In this document: one piece after another, positions 13,932-14,870 of the stretch | Position numbering within the stretch: the first letter of the stretch is position 1 | Layout of the letters: every line of letters begins with the position of its first letter | From: 2-12-FULL-42-15 sp964196565 | Lineage (GTDB): Bacteria > Pseudomonadota > Gammaproteobacteria > Coxiellales > Coxiellaceae | Length of the DNA stretch: 14,870 bases | NCBI GenBank assembly: GCA_964196565.1 | Contig: CAXMUH010000007.1 | Span: 1 to 14,870 of the forward strand | Reading direction: 5' to 3' | The notes under the pieces: generated by a model | Databases searched by the model: none | Seen by the model: the letters and a program-made list of their open reading frames with translations, nothing else | Told to the model about the DNA's origin: nothing | Made by a program: the position numbers and the translations under genes

Positions 13932-14870
13932 ATGCGCAAATCATCAACGGTTTTACTGCTCCTAACCTTAACGACTATTGCATACTCTTCCGTAAAGCAT
14001 CAGTCCGAATATTTGCACTTTATCGTCAACCAGGCCAGCCTTTCCTATACAAAAGCAGATATAAATTATTCTGAGTTTCACCCTGGTAATAAGGTACTAG
14101 ACCAAGTTCAAGGCCGTTATCCAGGTTTTCAACTCGGGTTAGTAAAATCGCTTAATTCATTTCTGATTGATGTATCCGCTAATTTTTCTAAAAATGAATT
14201 AGATTACATTGGAAGCGCTGGTGGAAAGCCTCTAACCGCTAAATCAACTAACACGTTCTTTGAGTCAAAAATGCAGTTGGGATATATCATAAAAGCGGCG
14301 CGACGCACTAATTTAGTCCCGATTTTTGCTGTTGGCTATCGTAATTGGCTTAGAGAGGTGCCACCAGCGGTCCATTTTTTAGGGCTGGAAATAAATGGAT
14401 ATACTGAAAACTATATCAACTGGAACTATGGGTTTGGCTTGAAACTGCAGCAAGTGGTTGGTGATTTTGGCCTCGAACCCTATTTTCTTCTTGGGTCGAC
14501 TTATTTTCCAAGCATTCGTACGAACATACCTTTGGGGGCAACGGTTTTACTTTCACAGCCGTTGGGACAGAGATTCTATTACAACCTGGGGCTAAACCTT
14601 TATTATTTTTCAAGTAAAAATGTGAGCATACACTTAGGACTATCCTATAGTATGTTCCGCTTTGGAAGATCTCCTGATCTTATGATCTCCGGCATTGGTT
14701 CCATTTTTGAACCAAAGAGTCAGACCCAAACATTTAAAGTTATTCTAGGAATTAGCTTTAGAATTCCTGAGGTCGCTTCGTTGAATGCGCGAGCCCTGCC
14801 ACAGCATCTTCCCGCTCCATTTAGTACGCACGCGCGGCGATTTAGGCACTATTTACGTATCTGGCACGCC
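13932..14870 (+). CDS. Outer-membrane beta-barrel-like protein (3' truncated by window edge)
   Basis: The frame is open from ATG 13932 to the last base, 313 codons with no stop. It starts with a signal peptide (MRKSSTVLLLLTLTTIAYS). The rest alternates short amphipathic strands rich in aromatic residues and glycine (LGYIIKAARRTNLVPIFAVGYRNW is representative in part; also NWNYGFGLKLQQV, YNLGLNLYYFSS, IHLGLSYSMFRFG, FKVILGISFRI), which is the look of an outer-membrane barrel. I do not recognise a named family. After the strand ending GISFRI (about residue 276) the sequence continues into a proline- and arginine-rich stretch without barrel character, although barrels usually end at the C-terminal aromatic. 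Ribosome site is weak (TGGA at 13922-13925). It begins 22 bases after ocd, so it may share that transcript. Confidence 0.68.
   Translation, partial: MRKSSTVLLLLTLTTIAYSSVKHQSEYLHFIVNQASLSYTKADINYSEFHPGNKVLDQVQGRYPGFQLGLVKSLNSFLIDVSANFSKNELDYIGSAGGKPLTAKSTNTFFESKMQLGYIIKAARRTNLVPIFAVGYRNWLREVPPAVHFLGLEINGYTENYINWNYGFGLKLQQVVGDFGLEPYFLLGSTYFPSIRTNIPLGATVLLSQPLGQRFYYNLGLNLYYFSSKNVSIHLGLSYSMFRFGRSPDLMISGIGSIFEPKSQTQTFKVILGISFRIPEVASLNARALPQHLPAPFSTHARRFRHYLRIWHA

Noticed and set aside
1..14870. CRISPR array, phage, integrase, toxin-antitoxin or restriction system
   Set aside because: No regularly spaced repeats, transposase or integrase motifs, or paired small toxin/antitoxin genes were seen on either strand.

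Overview
The window looks like ordinary chromosome from a low-GC gammaproteobacterium. Gene content (Hda, CydP/CydX, HemF, PnuC, secreted chorismate mutase, an SH3/NlpC-P60 hydrolase) and compact spacing would suit the Legionella/Coxiella side of the group, but that placement is inference from gene content and codon flavour, not a database result. No phage, transposase, CRISPR array, rRNA or tRNA is visible, and no gap without a gene exceeds about 150 bases.

Left part (1-3983): the 3' end of hda (DnaA inactivator) converges on a minus-strand pair, an amino-acid-type sodium symporter followed one base later by serA. Divergent from the symporter is serB, so two of the three phosphorylated serine-pathway enzymes sit together around a shared 81-base promoter region.

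Middle part (3984-7300): an unrecognised 332-residue membrane protein is preceded by two tandem palindromes (TGTAAC-N6-GTTACA), the most striking regulatory signal in the window. It converges on a secreted SH3/NlpC-P60 cell-wall hydrolase, with REP-like inverted elements between them. Divergent from the hydrolase is a secreted chorismate mutase of the AroQ-gamma type with an altered-looking active site.

Respiratory and heme cluster (7394-12236): cydP-cydA-cydB-cydX encode a complete bd-type quinol oxidase including two single-helix small proteins. A 2-oxoglutarate/Fe(II) oxygenase follows 11 bases after cydX and overlaps hemF (aerobic coproporphyrinogen oxidase) by four bases. The oxidase needs heme and hemF makes it, so this is probably one functional unit; the oxygenase is the unexplained member.

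Right part (12237-14870): a short dispersed-repeat region, then pnuC (nicotinamide riboside transporter, TTG start) overlapping ocd (ornithine cyclodeaminase), then the 5' part of an outer-membrane beta-barrel-like protein that runs off the end of the window.

I did not find a clearly novel multi-gene system. The best leads are the operator array with its orphan membrane protein, the oxygenase coupled to hemF, and the atypical chorismate mutase.
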